Assembly (NCBI GenBank): GCA_965197555.1
Contig: OZ240213.1
Location: 1,488,001-1,552,000, forward strand
Length of the DNA: 64,000 nt
Origin: G965197555 sp965197555
Lineage (GTDB): Bacteria > Chloroflexota > Dehalococcoidia > Lucifugimonadales > UBA3495
Reading direction: 5' to 3'
Both the position numbers and the translations under genes were made by a program. Each line of letters opens with the position of its first letter. Position 1 is the first letter of the stretch. Shown piece by piece: positions 18,676 to 27,372 of the stretch. The notes below the pieces were generated by a model. That model saw only the letters and a program-made list of their open reading frames with translations. It was not told the origin of the DNA and searched no databases.

Positions 18676-18998
18676 ATTTTAGTGTCGCTCTGCACAAGCC
18701 GGTCTACCAAGTTGTCCACGTTGGAGACCACCACGCCTTCGGCCAGCCCTGCGGAGGAAATCCCCCGTTCACGAAGGGAAAAATCGTCGGCCTCTACGCG
18801 GACTCCGGGGGTCTTTTGCTTCAAGCCGGCCACCGGGTTGTCCTTGACGTCGCGCCGGGCGCAAAGTACTCCGTTTTGTATCAGAAACAGGGTTACGTTA
18901 TTACCTCGGGTAGCCAGGTCACCCGCCATGTCGTACATGTAGGTCGTGTCGGCATATTCGAATGGGTCCCTGGACTCGATCAGTACATACTCGGCCAT
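18663..18998 (-). CDS. DsrE-family protein, first member of a three-gene cluster
   Basis: The 111-residue protein has AEYVLIESRDPFEYADTTYM, then NNVTLFLIQNGVLCARR and VEADDFSLRERGI. The last segment aligns with the catalytic strand of DsrE proteins but has Asp-Asp where Cys is expected; the sole Cys (about residue 46) lies elsewhere. It therefore probably serves as a non-catalytic subunit. Its 3' end and stop codon lie in a 14-bp tandem duplication, and a second such duplication sits upstream of its ribosome site. GGCGGAG precedes ATG 18998. Confidence 0.75.
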   Translation of the reverse strand: MAEYVLIESRDPFEYADTTYMYDMAGDLATRGNNVTLFLIQNGVLCARRDVKDNPVAGLKQKTPGVRVEADDFSLRERGISSAGLAEGVVVSNVDNLVDRLVQSDTKIVWH

Positions 18999-18999
18999 A

Positions 19000-19479
19000 C
19001 TCCGCCTTCTTCCTTGGATGGCTTGCCTTGGATGGCTTATTGATTATCCGATATATCCTACCAGAGGAGGGACCGGGGAACTAAGCCGCTGCAACTGGAG
19101 CTCAGGTCGCCCGTTTTGCTTTAGATGCCGAGCCATTATGGCAGATTCCCATTGGTCCGATGCTATATCTAGGCACGAATTATAGCACGGGTCCTCCAAC
19201 TAAATACCGGCCCAGAATGTTCCCTGTGTGATGGTCGGCATATTTGTACCCCTCTTTGGATGGTTTGGCTTCAACCCCCGGCAGCACGCTGGCGGCGGCA
19301 GACTTGCGCATTTCGGTGATTGACACCAATACCTTGCTGGGGGATGCTGCGGGGGCAGTAGTTGCTTTCTATTACAGCATAGTCCGGACCATCTGTAACA
19401 AAGAGTTAACAAATTAGTAAATTAGCCGTAACACACATATCTTATCTTTAAGCTAGTAGATCAAAGGATCGAGAGAAAC
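19000..19479. other. Intergenic region upstream of the DsrE cluster and a micro-ORF
   Basis: Apart from the 14-bp duplication at 19012-19039, no gene, RNA or clear promoter is seen. A 70-codon minus-strand frame at 19200-19412 has no family resemblance and no ribosome site. The stretch 19,390-19,460 is AT-rich and could hold a promoter for the downstream plus-strand genes. Confidence 0.4.
19012..19039. repeat. Imperfect 14-bp tandem duplication upstream of the DsrE cluster
   Basis: CCTTGGATGGCTTG (19012-19025) is followed directly by CCTTGGATGGCTTA (19026-19039), 13 of 14 identical. It lies just upstream of the ribosome site of the first DsrE-like gene on the minus strand. Confidence 0.75.
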
Positions 19480-19563
19480 ATGGAGATTATTGCGGCGGCG
19501 GCGGCTTTCACGGCACTCTTCGGAATGTGGCTAGTGTTGCCCCGTAAATTAATGCACAAGTGA
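19480..19563 (+). CDS. Possible 27-residue single-helix membrane microprotein
   Basis: ATG 19480 opens a 27-codon frame encoding one continuous hydrophobic helix (EIIAAAAAFTALFGMWLVL) followed by a basic tail PRKLMHK. This is the positive-inside pattern of real membrane microproteins. GGATCGAGAG upstream is a partial ribosome site. It precedes the glutamine synthetase gene by 179 nt. No family is recognised and chance cannot be excluded at this length. Confidence 0.3.
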   Translation: MEIIAAAAAFTALFGMWLVLPRKLMHK

Positions 19564-19742
19564 CGTCTTTCCAAGTATCGAATAAATGGACTTGAACCTC
19601 ACATCGGAATTAACGGCTTCATCACTCCATGTTGATATGTCTCTATCGGAGTGGGCTGGTGCATTTTCTGTATCCTCGCCCAGGAGCCACTCGGTGACCG
19701 GCGCTTGGTTGTCCCAATTTGCGGTAGGAGGACGTAGAGGCT

Positions 19743-21173
19743 ATGACCCCCTTAGATACTATCCTGTTTTGTAAAGACCAAGGGATTGGCATCATCGACC
19801 TCAAGTTCACCGATCTGCTTGGTACTCTTCAGCATCTCTCCATTCCGTTAAGCGAGTTGACTGAAGACAATGTGGCCGACGGCTACGGCTTCGACGGGTC
19901 CAGTATTCGGGGGTTCAAAGACATCGAAGAGAGCGATATGCTCCTGATTCCGGATACCACCACCGCTGTGGTAGACCCTTTCTGCCGAATTCCAACCCTG
20001 AGCCTTCTGTGCAACGTCATGGACCCGGAGACCCGCGAATTGTTCAGCAGAGACCCTCGTTACGTTGCTCAAAAGGCGGAGGATTTCCTGCGGGCCAGCG
20101 GCTTAGCCGACGTGAGCTATTGGGGGCCGGAGGCTGAACACTTCGTGTTTGAGTCGGCCAGATTCGACCAGGACTCACGTAGCGGCTATTACTTCATTGA
20201 CTCCGACGAGGGAATCTGGAACTCTGGCGCCTCCGCGTCGATTGAGGGCCGCCCAAATCTGGCATACCGGCCCAGGTATAAAGAGGGCTACTTTCCAACG
20301 CCGCCCATGGACAATTTCCAGGACTTCCGGTCCGAATGCGTACAAAAGATGGAGCACTTCGGTATAACCGTGGAGAAGCACCATCACGAAGTGGCTACGG
20401 CCGGCCAGGCTGAAATCGACATGCGATATGACACCCTAACTACTATGGCCGACTTCGTCATTCTTCAAAAATACGTGGTTAAAAACGTCGCCAAGGCCCA
20501 TGGTAAAGTAGCTACGTTCATGCCAAAGCCCATCTTTGGGGATAATGGCTCCGGTATGCACACTCACCAGAGCCTATGGCGTGATGGGACCAACCTGTTT
20601 TATGACGCCAACGACGAATACGGGCTTATCAGTGCCACCTGCCGCCACTATATCGGGGGGCTGCTGAACCACGCCCCGGCCCTGTTGGCGTTCATCGCTC
20701 CCACCACCAACTCCTACCGCCGGTTGGTGCCCGGGTTCGAGGCGCCCGTCAACTTAGTCTATTCCACGCAAAACCGCAGCGCCTGCGTGAGGATTCCCGG
20801 CTACTCTATGGCACCCGCGGCACGGCGAATTGAATTCCGGCTACCAGACCCGACTTGCAACCCCTATCTGGGTTTCTCTGCGATGTTAATGGCGGGACTC
20901 GATGGTGTGATCAACGAGCTAGAGCCACCCGGCCCGGTGGACGCAAACCTCTATGATCTGCCTCCCCAGGAGGCTGCCAAGATCAAACAGGTACCAGGCA
21001 GCCTGGAGGAAGTACTCGATGCCCTGGAGCGGGACCATGAATTCCTGACTCGGGGAGGGGTGTTCACCGAAGACCTCATCGAGAAATGGCTGGACTACAA
21101 GAGGACCAACGAGCTTGACCCGATGAGGCTCAGGCCCCACCCTCACGAATTCTTCCTTTACTTCGACGCCTAA
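19743..21173 (+). CDS. glnA: Glutamine synthetase type I, beta-like (adenylylation-site form)
   Basis: The 476-residue enzyme makes glutamine from glutamate, ammonia and ATP. Seen are the N-terminal FTDLLGTLQHLSIP, GYGFDGSSIRGF, the metal-site Glu pair in YWGPEAEHFVFE, HHHEVATAGQAEID, PKPIFGDNGSGMHTHQSLW and the ATP-site Arg in NRSACVRIPGYS. The Tyr404 loop NLYDLPP is the adenylylation site of GSI-beta enzymes, and the length fits that class. GGAGG 9-10 nt upstream sets ATG 19743. A second, shorter GS gene follows 224 nt later. GlnE/GlnD-type regulators are not in the window. Confidence 0.95.
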   Translation: MTPLDTILFCKDQGIGIIDLKFTDLLGTLQHLSIPLSELTEDNVADGYGFDGSSIRGFKDIEESDMLLIPDTTTAVVDPFCRIPTLSLLCNVMDPETRELFSRDPRYVAQKAEDFLRASGLADVSYWGPEAEHFVFESARFDQDSRSGYYFIDSDEGIWNSGASASIEGRPNLAYRPRYKEGYFPTPPMDNFQDFRSECVQKMEHFGITVEKHHHEVATAGQAEIDMRYDTLTTMADFVILQKYVVKNVAKAHGKVATFMPKPIFGDNGSGMHTHQSLWRDGTNLFYDANDEYGLISATCRHYIGGLLNHAPALLAFIAPTTNSYRRLVPGFEAPVNLVYSTQNRSACVRIPGYSMAPAARRIEFRLPDPTCNPYLGFSAMLMAGLDGVINELEPPGPVDANLYDLPPQEAAKIKQVPGSLEEVLDALERDHEFLTRGGVFTEDLIEKWLDYKRTNELDPMRLRPHPHEFFLYFDA

Positions 21174-21397
21174 GCCAGCAACCCTTAAAGTCCACGGTCC
21201 GTCGATAGGCGCCCGAGCACGTGGCGTAAGGGACGGCAGGGCGTGGCATCTGTACCGAGTTGCTCATCTTTACCAAAGTGCTAAGGGACACGTTGGGGCC
21301 GAATCATAAGCAATGTGCGGTAACTTGGCGAGTAGTGCACACAGGCTAGCTGAAACTTGGACAGGGCTGGTCAAGCGCTCAGCACAAGGGGAGCAGG

Positions 21398-22735
21398 ATG
21401 GTTGATCAACGGGCTGACGAGCGAGAGTTTGTCCTACGTAGCGCCCGGGACAACGACGTCAAGTTCCTACGCCTGTGGTTCACGGACATCCTGGGAAGCC
21501 TGAAGGGCTTCGCGATCACTGTGGGTGATTTGGAAGACGCCATCGACCAGGGTGTAGGATTCGATGGATCGTCCATCGAGGGGTTTGCACGCATCGATGA
21601 AAGCGACATGCGTGCCTTTCCAGATCCCGCTACGTTCACAATTCTGCCTTGGCGGCCGCGGCAAAACGCGGTTGCCCGAATGTTTTGCGACATTCGGACG
21701 CCCCGCGGAGAACCATTTAGGGGTGACCCTCGATATGCGCTGAAACGCAATCTGGAGCGTCTGGCCAAGGCGGGCTACACCTATTACGTGGGCACGGAGC
21801 TCGAATTTTTTTATCTGAATGATTCCACTTCTCCCCAACCCTTGGACCAAAGCGGCTACTTCGACCAACTCACCAGTCATCCGGCGGCGGACCTACGCCG
21901 GGATACGGTGCTCACCCTGGACGACATGGGCATTCCGGTCAAGTACTCTCACCATGAAGCTGCCCATAGCCAGCACGAAATCGATCTTCAATACACCGAT
22001 GCGCTCACCATGGCCGATAGTGTGATGACAGCCAAGCTGGTGATAAAAGAGCTAGCCCAACTTCAAGGCGCTTACGCCTCATTTATGCCCAAACCCATGT
22101 CCGGAGTGAACGGCTCCGGAATGCACACTCACCAGTCTTTGTTCAGCGGGAACCGTAATGCATTCTTCGACCCGGACGATGACCACCACCTCTCAGCAGT
22201 AGGCAAAAGGTTCATTGCCGGCCTCCTCCACCACGCTCCAGAAATCACCTTGGTCACCAACCAGTGGGTAAACTCTTACAAGAGGCTGGTCCCAGGATAC
22301 GAAGCTCCAGTCTACATCTCTTGGGCTCACGTCAACCGGTCAGACCTCATACGAGTCCCTGCTTATAAACCCGGTTACGAAAGCTCCGTCCGGGTCGAAT
22401 ACCGGGCACCCGATCCTGCCTGTAACTCCTACTTGGCCTTTAGCGCAATGCTGGCGGCTGGACTGAAGGGTATACAAGAGGATTATCCGGTGCCGCCGGC
22501 GGTGGAGGGCAACGTCTTCATGATGGCGGAAGATGAGCGCCAATCGCGAGGCATCAAGACGCTTCCCGGTAGTTTGGGGGAAGCCATCGCCTTGGCCGAG
22601 GAAAGTGCGTTGTTGCAGGATGCTCTAGGTGAGCATATCTGCAAGAGTTTTATTCAGAATAAGAAGATCGAATGGGAAGAGTACCGGTCCACGGTTACTG
22701 ACTACGAGGTGTCCCGCTACCTGCCGATGCTGTAG
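21398..22735 (+). CDS. Glutamine synthetase type I, alpha-like (short form)
   Basis: This 445-residue paralogue has all catalytic segments: FTDILGSLKGFAI, GFDGSSIEGFARI, YYVGTELEFFYL, SHHEAAHSQHEIDL, GVNGSGMHTHQSLF and NRSDLIRVPAY. Where the beta form has the adenylylatable Tyr loop this protein reads NVFMMAEDER with no Tyr, as in the short GSI-alpha enzymes, which are controlled by feedback and GlnR/TnrA-like partners. It is not a recent duplicate of the upstream gene; loop lengths and ends differ throughout. A role in glutamylation of amines rather than ammonia assimilation is possible. Confidence 0.9.
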   Translation: MVDQRADEREFVLRSARDNDVKFLRLWFTDILGSLKGFAITVGDLEDAIDQGVGFDGSSIEGFARIDESDMRAFPDPATFTILPWRPRQNAVARMFCDIRTPRGEPFRGDPRYALKRNLERLAKAGYTYYVGTELEFFYLNDSTSPQPLDQSGYFDQLTSHPAADLRRDTVLTLDDMGIPVKYSHHEAAHSQHEIDLQYTDALTMADSVMTAKLVIKELAQLQGAYASFMPKPMSGVNGSGMHTHQSLFSGNRNAFFDPDDDHHLSAVGKRFIAGLLHHAPEITLVTNQWVNSYKRLVPGYEAPVYISWAHVNRSDLIRVPAYKPGYESSVRVEYRAPDPACNSYLAFSAMLAAGLKGIQEDYPVPPAVEGNVFMMAEDERQSRGIKTLPGSLGEAIALAEESALLQDALGEHICKSFIQNKKIEWEEYRSTVTDYEVSRYLPML

Positions 22736-22897
22736 ACTGCCTGAGCTTGTCACCCAGGAACAGAGGTTGATATTGGGCTTAACGGCCGGTCACTATGCTA
22801 AGGAAGAGATTGTCCACTAACATCTCGGGCTAGATGATAGCGACCTCCGCGTCCACTCTACTTATCTTTCTGAGATGTCGCAGGAAGGAGTAATTGC

Positions 22898-23128
22898 GTG
22901 AAATTGCCGGACCGAATCGTCTTGGACGCCGGGGTGTTGTCAGGAAAGCCTGTAGTCAAGGGCACTCGTTTGTCGGTAGAGTTCATCATCGATCTACTAG
23001 CCAAGGGGTGGGTAGAAAAGGAGATATTGAGCAACTATCCTGGTCTACAGCGAGAAGATATTCAAGCCTGTTTGAATTTTGCCAGCGCGGTCTTACAGGC
23101 TGAGAAGGTCTTTTCATTCAAGCCGTAG
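22898..23128 (+). CDS. DUF433 antitoxin-like protein
   Basis: The 76-residue protein shows the DUF433 pattern RIVLDAGVLSGKPVVKGTRL, then VEFIIDLLAKGWVEKEILSNYP and a final helix DIQACLNFASAVL. DUF433 proteins are small winged-helix-like DNA binders usually found directly upstream of PIN-like toxins and thought to repress and neutralise them. GTG 22898 has AGGAAGGAG upstream. The toxin-like gene starts 3 nt after its stop. Confidence 0.88.
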   Translation: MKLPDRIVLDAGVLSGKPVVKGTRLSVEFIIDLLAKGWVEKEILSNYPGLQREDIQACLNFASAVLQAEKVFSFKP

Positions 23129-23131
23129 GCG

Positions 23132-23488
23132 ATGCACATACTCGCCCACGAAAATTTCCCCGGAGAAGCCGTAATGGCATTGCGACGACAAGGCCAAGAC
23201 GTCGCATGGGTTCGGGTCGACGCACCTGGCAGTAGTGATCAAGAGGTCTTGGAACGTGCTCAAACTGAGAATCGAGTGATTTTGACCTTTGACAAGGATT
23301 TCGGAGAGATGGCATTCCACTGGGGGTTGACATCTTCTGTGGGCGTAATCCTGTTCCGTACTCAGGTATCCCCTGGGCTGGTTGCTCGCATCGCTCTCGC
23401 AACCCTTGAAAGCAGAGCGGATTGGGCTGGACATTTCTCAGTTATTGAAGAGGACCGGATTCGAATGACCCCCTTACCGGGCCTATAG
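23132..23488 (+). CDS. DUF5615 PIN-like toxin candidate
   Basis: The 118-residue protein matches the DUF5615 PIN-like family: ILAHENFPGEAVMALRRQGQ at the N-terminus, WVRVDAPGSSDQEVLERA, and the acidic strand ILTFDKDFGEMA. PIN-like toxins cut RNA with a cluster of acidic residues. The first acidic position, normally Asp in a D-E-N-F-P motif, is His6 here, which may weaken or change catalysis. It is coupled to the DUF433 gene with a 3-nt gap, the standard antitoxin-toxin order. Confidence 0.85.
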   Translation: MHILAHENFPGEAVMALRRQGQDVAWVRVDAPGSSDQEVLERAQTENRVILTFDKDFGEMAFHWGLTSSVGVILFRTQVSPGLVARIALATLESRADWAGHFSVIEEDRIRMTPLPGL

Positions 23489-23657
23489 TCCCCTTGGATA
23501 TTTCGTCGAGCCCTCAAGTACTGCTAGCTGTCGATACTGTAGAGACTGGGACGGTTGCCCAAGAAAGATATAAATCAGATATGCATATTGAATGATCGAG
23601 ACTTGGTCGGTCGCCATATCGTGTCTCTTGAACGTTGTCCCTTAGCAGGCACGCGGG

Positions 23658-24638
23658 CTAACTGATGGCCTGAGACGTCCCCTTGTCTATGGACTCGTAC
23701 GCCTTCAATACCAACATTAGGTCTAGGAGCCCCACTGCGCCGGAGGTCTCTGGTTCTCTGCCTTCCCTGATGCTGTCCCTGAACTCCCGCGCCATGGGCA
23801 CCAGACCGTAATGGTCCTCCTCCAGAACAATGACCTGCTCCGAGGTACCGTCGTCCATCTTTATCCACGGCTTGCCGACTTCAAAATACAGGGTGCCGCC
23901 GGTGCCAGACACCGATACCCACATGGGATGAGACCGGTGGGCGCTGGACCTTGAATGGTTGGCCAGGCTTACCACTCCTTCGGCCGTGTGGGTGACGATT
24001 ACCACACCATCTTCGGCTTGCACGCCTGATGCTCCGCGGGGGAGTCGGGCGGCGTAAACATCTACTGGGGCGCCACCCAGATAGCCAAGGATATCTAATT
24101 TGTGGATGCCGCCGTCGATCAAAACGCCGCCGCCGTTGAAGCCTGGGCTGTTTCGCCAACTCTGAGGATTAAACGGACCCTCTTCTTGGGTTTGGACCAT
24201 GCGCAAGCTGCCGATGGCCCCGGAGTTTATTAGGTTTTTTGCTTTGCGTACCGGCGACATATAGCGGTAGTTTTCGGCCACCATCAAAGTGACCCCCGCC
24301 TCATTGGCCGCGGCGATAATTTCTCCGGCTTCTTCCTCGGTCCGAGCGATGGGCTTCTCCACCAGCACGTGCTTGTGTGCCTGCGCCGCCATAATGGCGT
24401 GGTCCCGGTGCAGGTGATGGGGTGTGCATATGTACATCGCTTCCACGTCCGGGTCTGCAGCGGCCTCCTCGTAAGAGCCGAAGGCGCGCCGCCCCGAGAA
24501 TCTCTCGGCAAAGGACTTAGATTTATGCTGGTCCCGGCTGGCGAACGACAGTTCCACGGTATCTTGGGCAAATTGCATCGCTTGGCTGAAGGTTTCAGCG
24601 AAACCACCGCACCCTACTACACAAAGATGGAGCGTCAT
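23658..24638 (-). CDS. Gfo/Idh/MocA-family oxidoreductase
   Basis: The 326-residue protein has an N-terminal Rossmann domain (LHLCVVGCGGFAETF), the YICTPHHLHRD strand and the catalytic-type motif HVLVEKPIA. A C-terminal alpha/beta domain contains GVLIDGGIHKLDIL, with the conserved Asp and His. The family oxidises or reduces sugars and related alcohols with bound NAD(P). AAGGAG precedes ATG 24638. It has no linked sugar genes, so the substrate is unknown. Confidence 0.9.
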   Translation of the reverse strand: MTLHLCVVGCGGFAETFSQAMQFAQDTVELSFASRDQHKSKSFAERFSGRRAFGSYEEAAADPDVEAMYICTPHHLHRDHAIMAAQAHKHVLVEKPIARTEEEAGEIIAAANEAGVTLMVAENYRYMSPVRKAKNLINSGAIGSLRMVQTQEEGPFNPQSWRNSPGFNGGGVLIDGGIHKLDILGYLGGAPVDVYAARLPRGASGVQAEDGVVIVTHTAEGVVSLANHSRSSAHRSHPMWVSVSGTGGTLYFEVGKPWIKMDDGTSEQVIVLEEDHYGLVPMAREFRDSIREGREPETSGAVGLLDLMLVLKAYESIDKGTSQAIS

Positions 24639-24768
24639 TGTTCAGTCTCCTTGATCTGGCGGCAAGGAAGGAACACGGGGGGACGCCGAGTCCCACGGAT
24701 TGAATGGGTCACTTAACAGGTACCTGCCGTGAGGGTAATGAAGGGGCTACGGCCGGGATGGAGGGTTC

Positions 24769-26682
24769 TTAGCTAGTGGATTCAACCCTGAGGGTGTAGC
24801 TGGCTGGCTGGCGGGTCTTTGGAGCCAGCGCCGCAACCACCACCACCAACTGTTCCTGGTCCTTTGGACCGACGACGGCCAGCTCCCCCGAATTATTCTC
24901 GTCCAGGGCCATCCGCGTCACTTTGGCCTGTTTCATACCCTCTACGATTTGGACGATGTAGTCTTGCTTGACCAAGTTGTTGGTATGGATGAAGCCAGCG
25001 GCCAGCCAGTCGTTTGAAAGCTCCGACAAGCTAATCTCCGGGACAGAGAGTCCACGTAAGCAAACTCCAGAGCCGTTTATAGCGTCGTCGGTCACGTATT
25101 GGAAGCGTAACAGAACCTGCCTACCGACGTAAGAGGTCAGGTCAACGGACTCATCAATCCAACCAGCGCTATCTCCGGTATATCCCGGTCCAAACCCGGT
25201 CCCCACCGGGTTCTGTGGAGAGGTGTAGGGGGTCTCAACGATAGTCCATGTTCCGCCTCCATCCACGGATAGCTCCAAATACACGTAGTCCCAATTCTCC
25301 TCGATGCTGTGCCAGATCTGATAATTCAAGGTCGCGCCGTCGACTGGCCGCAGGTCTAATTCATGACTCAAAGTTGCGTTGATCCCGTCACCGGAATTAC
25401 CCCACCAGCAGCCCCGGGAGTCGACTTCCACCGGCAGCAACTCGACTGTGGCGGGGGCTTCGAAGGCTATTCGCAATGGACCTTGAACATCGGTGATTTC
25501 CACGTATTCCACCGAATATTGAGGGATCTTGGAATGGAGGCGAGAGGTTCCATTGATACTTTTGGAGATAGTGACGCCCACGTCCAGGTTGGAATGCGCG
25601 TACCGTCCGGAGCCTTGGTCCAGGAGATTTGCAATGGCCCATTCGCCGAACACGTCCCCGAAGGCTTTATTAGTTCCCTGAGCCGCAAGGTAGGCGTTGA
25701 TACCCTCTTTTCCGTCCGCTGGCTCGCTTAGCAATGGCCTCAGGTCGGTGAAGTCGCCGTAGTGCTCAACCAAGTAATGCATGAACAGGAATGCGGCCCC
25801 GTAGTTTGGCCCCGAACCGGAAGGGGACAGAGGCCAATGGACGAGAGAAGTGGTGGGCGACCTCAGGAAGTGGTGAATGCTGACAGGCTCGTACCCTGCC
25901 AATGCACTGGCCAGTTCAGACAAGCCCTCGTTTACCCACGTCTCCTCGTTGCGGTCGGCGTTCCAGTGCACCGCATGCTGAAGCTCGTGGCCCAGGGTAT
26001 TCAGATAGCCTTGCGAGTTAACCGGTAGCGCTTGGGTGTTGATGTAGATTGTCTCCCTTTGGTTGCTATTCTTGGAAACCTCCACAGGGTACTCATCGCT
26101 GGAGCTATAGTAACCCGCCACACCCCGCAGCTTGGCGTTTACAACATTGAGATGCACATCGTTATCAACTCCGGGCGTCCACTCCTGTCCGAAGATATCG
26201 GTGATCTTGGGATATATGTTAGCTTCGAAGTTTGCCGCGGCCCGGACCAGCTCTTCCTGGCCAATGGTTTGACCTGCCTCAACGTACCAATAGGCGTGGT
26301 CGGTAACGTGCCGGAGCTCAAACTGGCTCTTGTAGACCTGAAGTGCCATCAGGTCCACAAGCCAGAAATCATCCTTTCGGCCTTGGGAGTAGCTGACCGG
26401 GTCCGGGTTCACTACGCGGAGTAACTGAGATCCGTCTAGATGTAAGAGCTCTTCTGCTAGCTGGAAAAGGTCCCGATCCGGGGCCTCCGGGAAGTTGGCC
26501 GCAGCCATCGTGCCCGTAGGCGCTTGGTTGGATACGGCAGCCTGTATCCTGGTCGATGGATTGTTGTTCAGCCCGGATGGGGTTGGTGGCTCTGGCTGGG
26601 TGGAGGTTGGGGTGGCGATAGTCGTGCAGGCCGTTACCGCGAGAGCAAGCAGGCCCGAGAGTATAGCAAGATGACGGAGCAT
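24769..26682 (-). CDS. Secreted lipoprotein zinc metallopeptidase (zincin)
   Basis: The 637-residue protein starts with a lipoprotein signal, lipobox VTAC with Cys19, then a Pro/Thr-rich linker to about residue 60. The catalytic site is HELQH (232-236), with a further Glu ligand at 252 in NEGLSELA, the gluzincin pattern. A C-terminal part (about 390-540) resembles the carbohydrate-binding-like domain of immune-inhibitor-A-type peptidases (WHSIEENWDYVYLELSVDGG; LTSYVGRQVLLRFQYVTD). It should sit on the outer face of the cytoplasmic membrane and hydrolyse extracellular protein. The specific peptidase family is not certain. Confidence 0.82.
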   Translation of the reverse strand: MLRHLAILSGLLALAVTACTTIATPTSTQPEPPTPSGLNNNPSTRIQAAVSNQAPTGTMAAANFPEAPDRDLFQLAEELLHLDGSQLLRVVNPDPVSYSQGRKDDFWLVDLMALQVYKSQFELRHVTDHAYWYVEAGQTIGQEELVRAAANFEANIYPKITDIFGQEWTPGVDNDVHLNVVNAKLRGVAGYYSSSDEYPVEVSKNSNQRETIYINTQALPVNSQGYLNTLGHELQHAVHWNADRNEETWVNEGLSELASALAGYEPVSIHHFLRSPTTSLVHWPLSPSGSGPNYGAAFLFMHYLVEHYGDFTDLRPLLSEPADGKEGINAYLAAQGTNKAFGDVFGEWAIANLLDQGSGRYAHSNLDVGVTISKSINGTSRLHSKIPQYSVEYVEITDVQGPLRIAFEAPATVELLPVEVDSRGCWWGNSGDGINATLSHELDLRPVDGATLNYQIWHSIEENWDYVYLELSVDGGGTWTIVETPYTSPQNPVGTGFGPGYTGDSAGWIDESVDLTSYVGRQVLLRFQYVTDDAINGSGVCLRGLSVPEISLSELSNDWLAAGFIHTNNLVKQDYIVQIVEGMKQAKVTRMALDENNSGELAVVGPKDQEQLVVVVAALAPKTRQPASYTLRVESTS

Positions 26683-26733
26683 TCAATCACCAGGGTGATG
26701 GGGAGGGGCATCGGCAGGATGGGGAAAGGCCCA

Positions 26734-27291
26734 TCAATTAAACCGGTTCATTGCAGTGTCCATGTCCTCGGTAATAACGCAATCGACCGCATCAACGACG
26801 GTTGCAATGGCATCCGAGATTGCCTTGGCCTCGGCGCTCTCCACGCTGCCCAGCAAATAGGGAATGGAACCCTGGTCCAACGGGGGATGGCCGATCCCAA
26901 CCCGGAGCCGGGGGAAATCCTGACCCTTCAGGCTGGAGATGATAGAACGTATCCCATTATGGCCGCCGTCACTCCCCTGGCGGCGAATCCGCAGCTTGCC
27001 CAGGGGCAACTCCATATCGTCGTAAATGACCAACAGGTCTTGAGGCTGGGCCGCGAACCGAGTGAGAAGGTAGGAGACTCCTTCGCCGCTGTTGTTCATA
27101 TAGGTCCTGGGCTTGGCAAGCACCACGTCATGTCCGGAGTGGAATCCGCGCCCTAATACAACCTTGGAACGCCGGTCTGTAAGCTGAATGCCCCAGGCCG
27201 ATGCGATGCGGTCGATGGAGCGGAATCCAATGTTATGCCTGGAGGACCGGTACCGCTGGCCCGGATTACCAAGACCGACTATTAGGTGCAT
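26734..27291 (-). CDS. pth: Peptidyl-tRNA hydrolase
   Basis: The 185-residue enzyme begins MHLIVGLGNPGQRYRSSRHN with Asn9 and catalytic His19. KPRTYMNNSG, VIYDDMELPLGKLRIR and GGHNGIRSII are all diagnostic. It frees tRNA from stalled or dropped-off peptidyl-tRNA in the cytoplasm. No strong ribosome site precedes the ATG, so a leaderless transcript is possible. It follows ligA by 81 nt on the same strand. Confidence 0.96.
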   Translation of the reverse strand: MHLIVGLGNPGQRYRSSRHNIGFRSIDRIASAWGIQLTDRRSKVVLGRGFHSGHDVVLAKPRTYMNNSGEGVSYLLTRFAAQPQDLLVIYDDMELPLGKLRIRRQGSDGGHNGIRSIISSLKGQDFPRLRVGIGHPPLDQGSIPYLLGSVESAEAKAISDAIATVVDAVDCVITEDMDTAMNRFN

Positions 27292-27372
27292 CTCTAATTA
27301 GTACCTGACGAATGAGGCCTATCTATGCAAAGTGCAGGGGATTGAGCGATGCTCTGAGCTTCGCCTCGAAAC

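Noticed and set aside
19743..22735. Two glutamine synthetase genes as a recent tandem duplication
   Set aside because: They differ in length, in the adenylylation loop and in most non-catalytic positions, so they represent separate old subfamilies.
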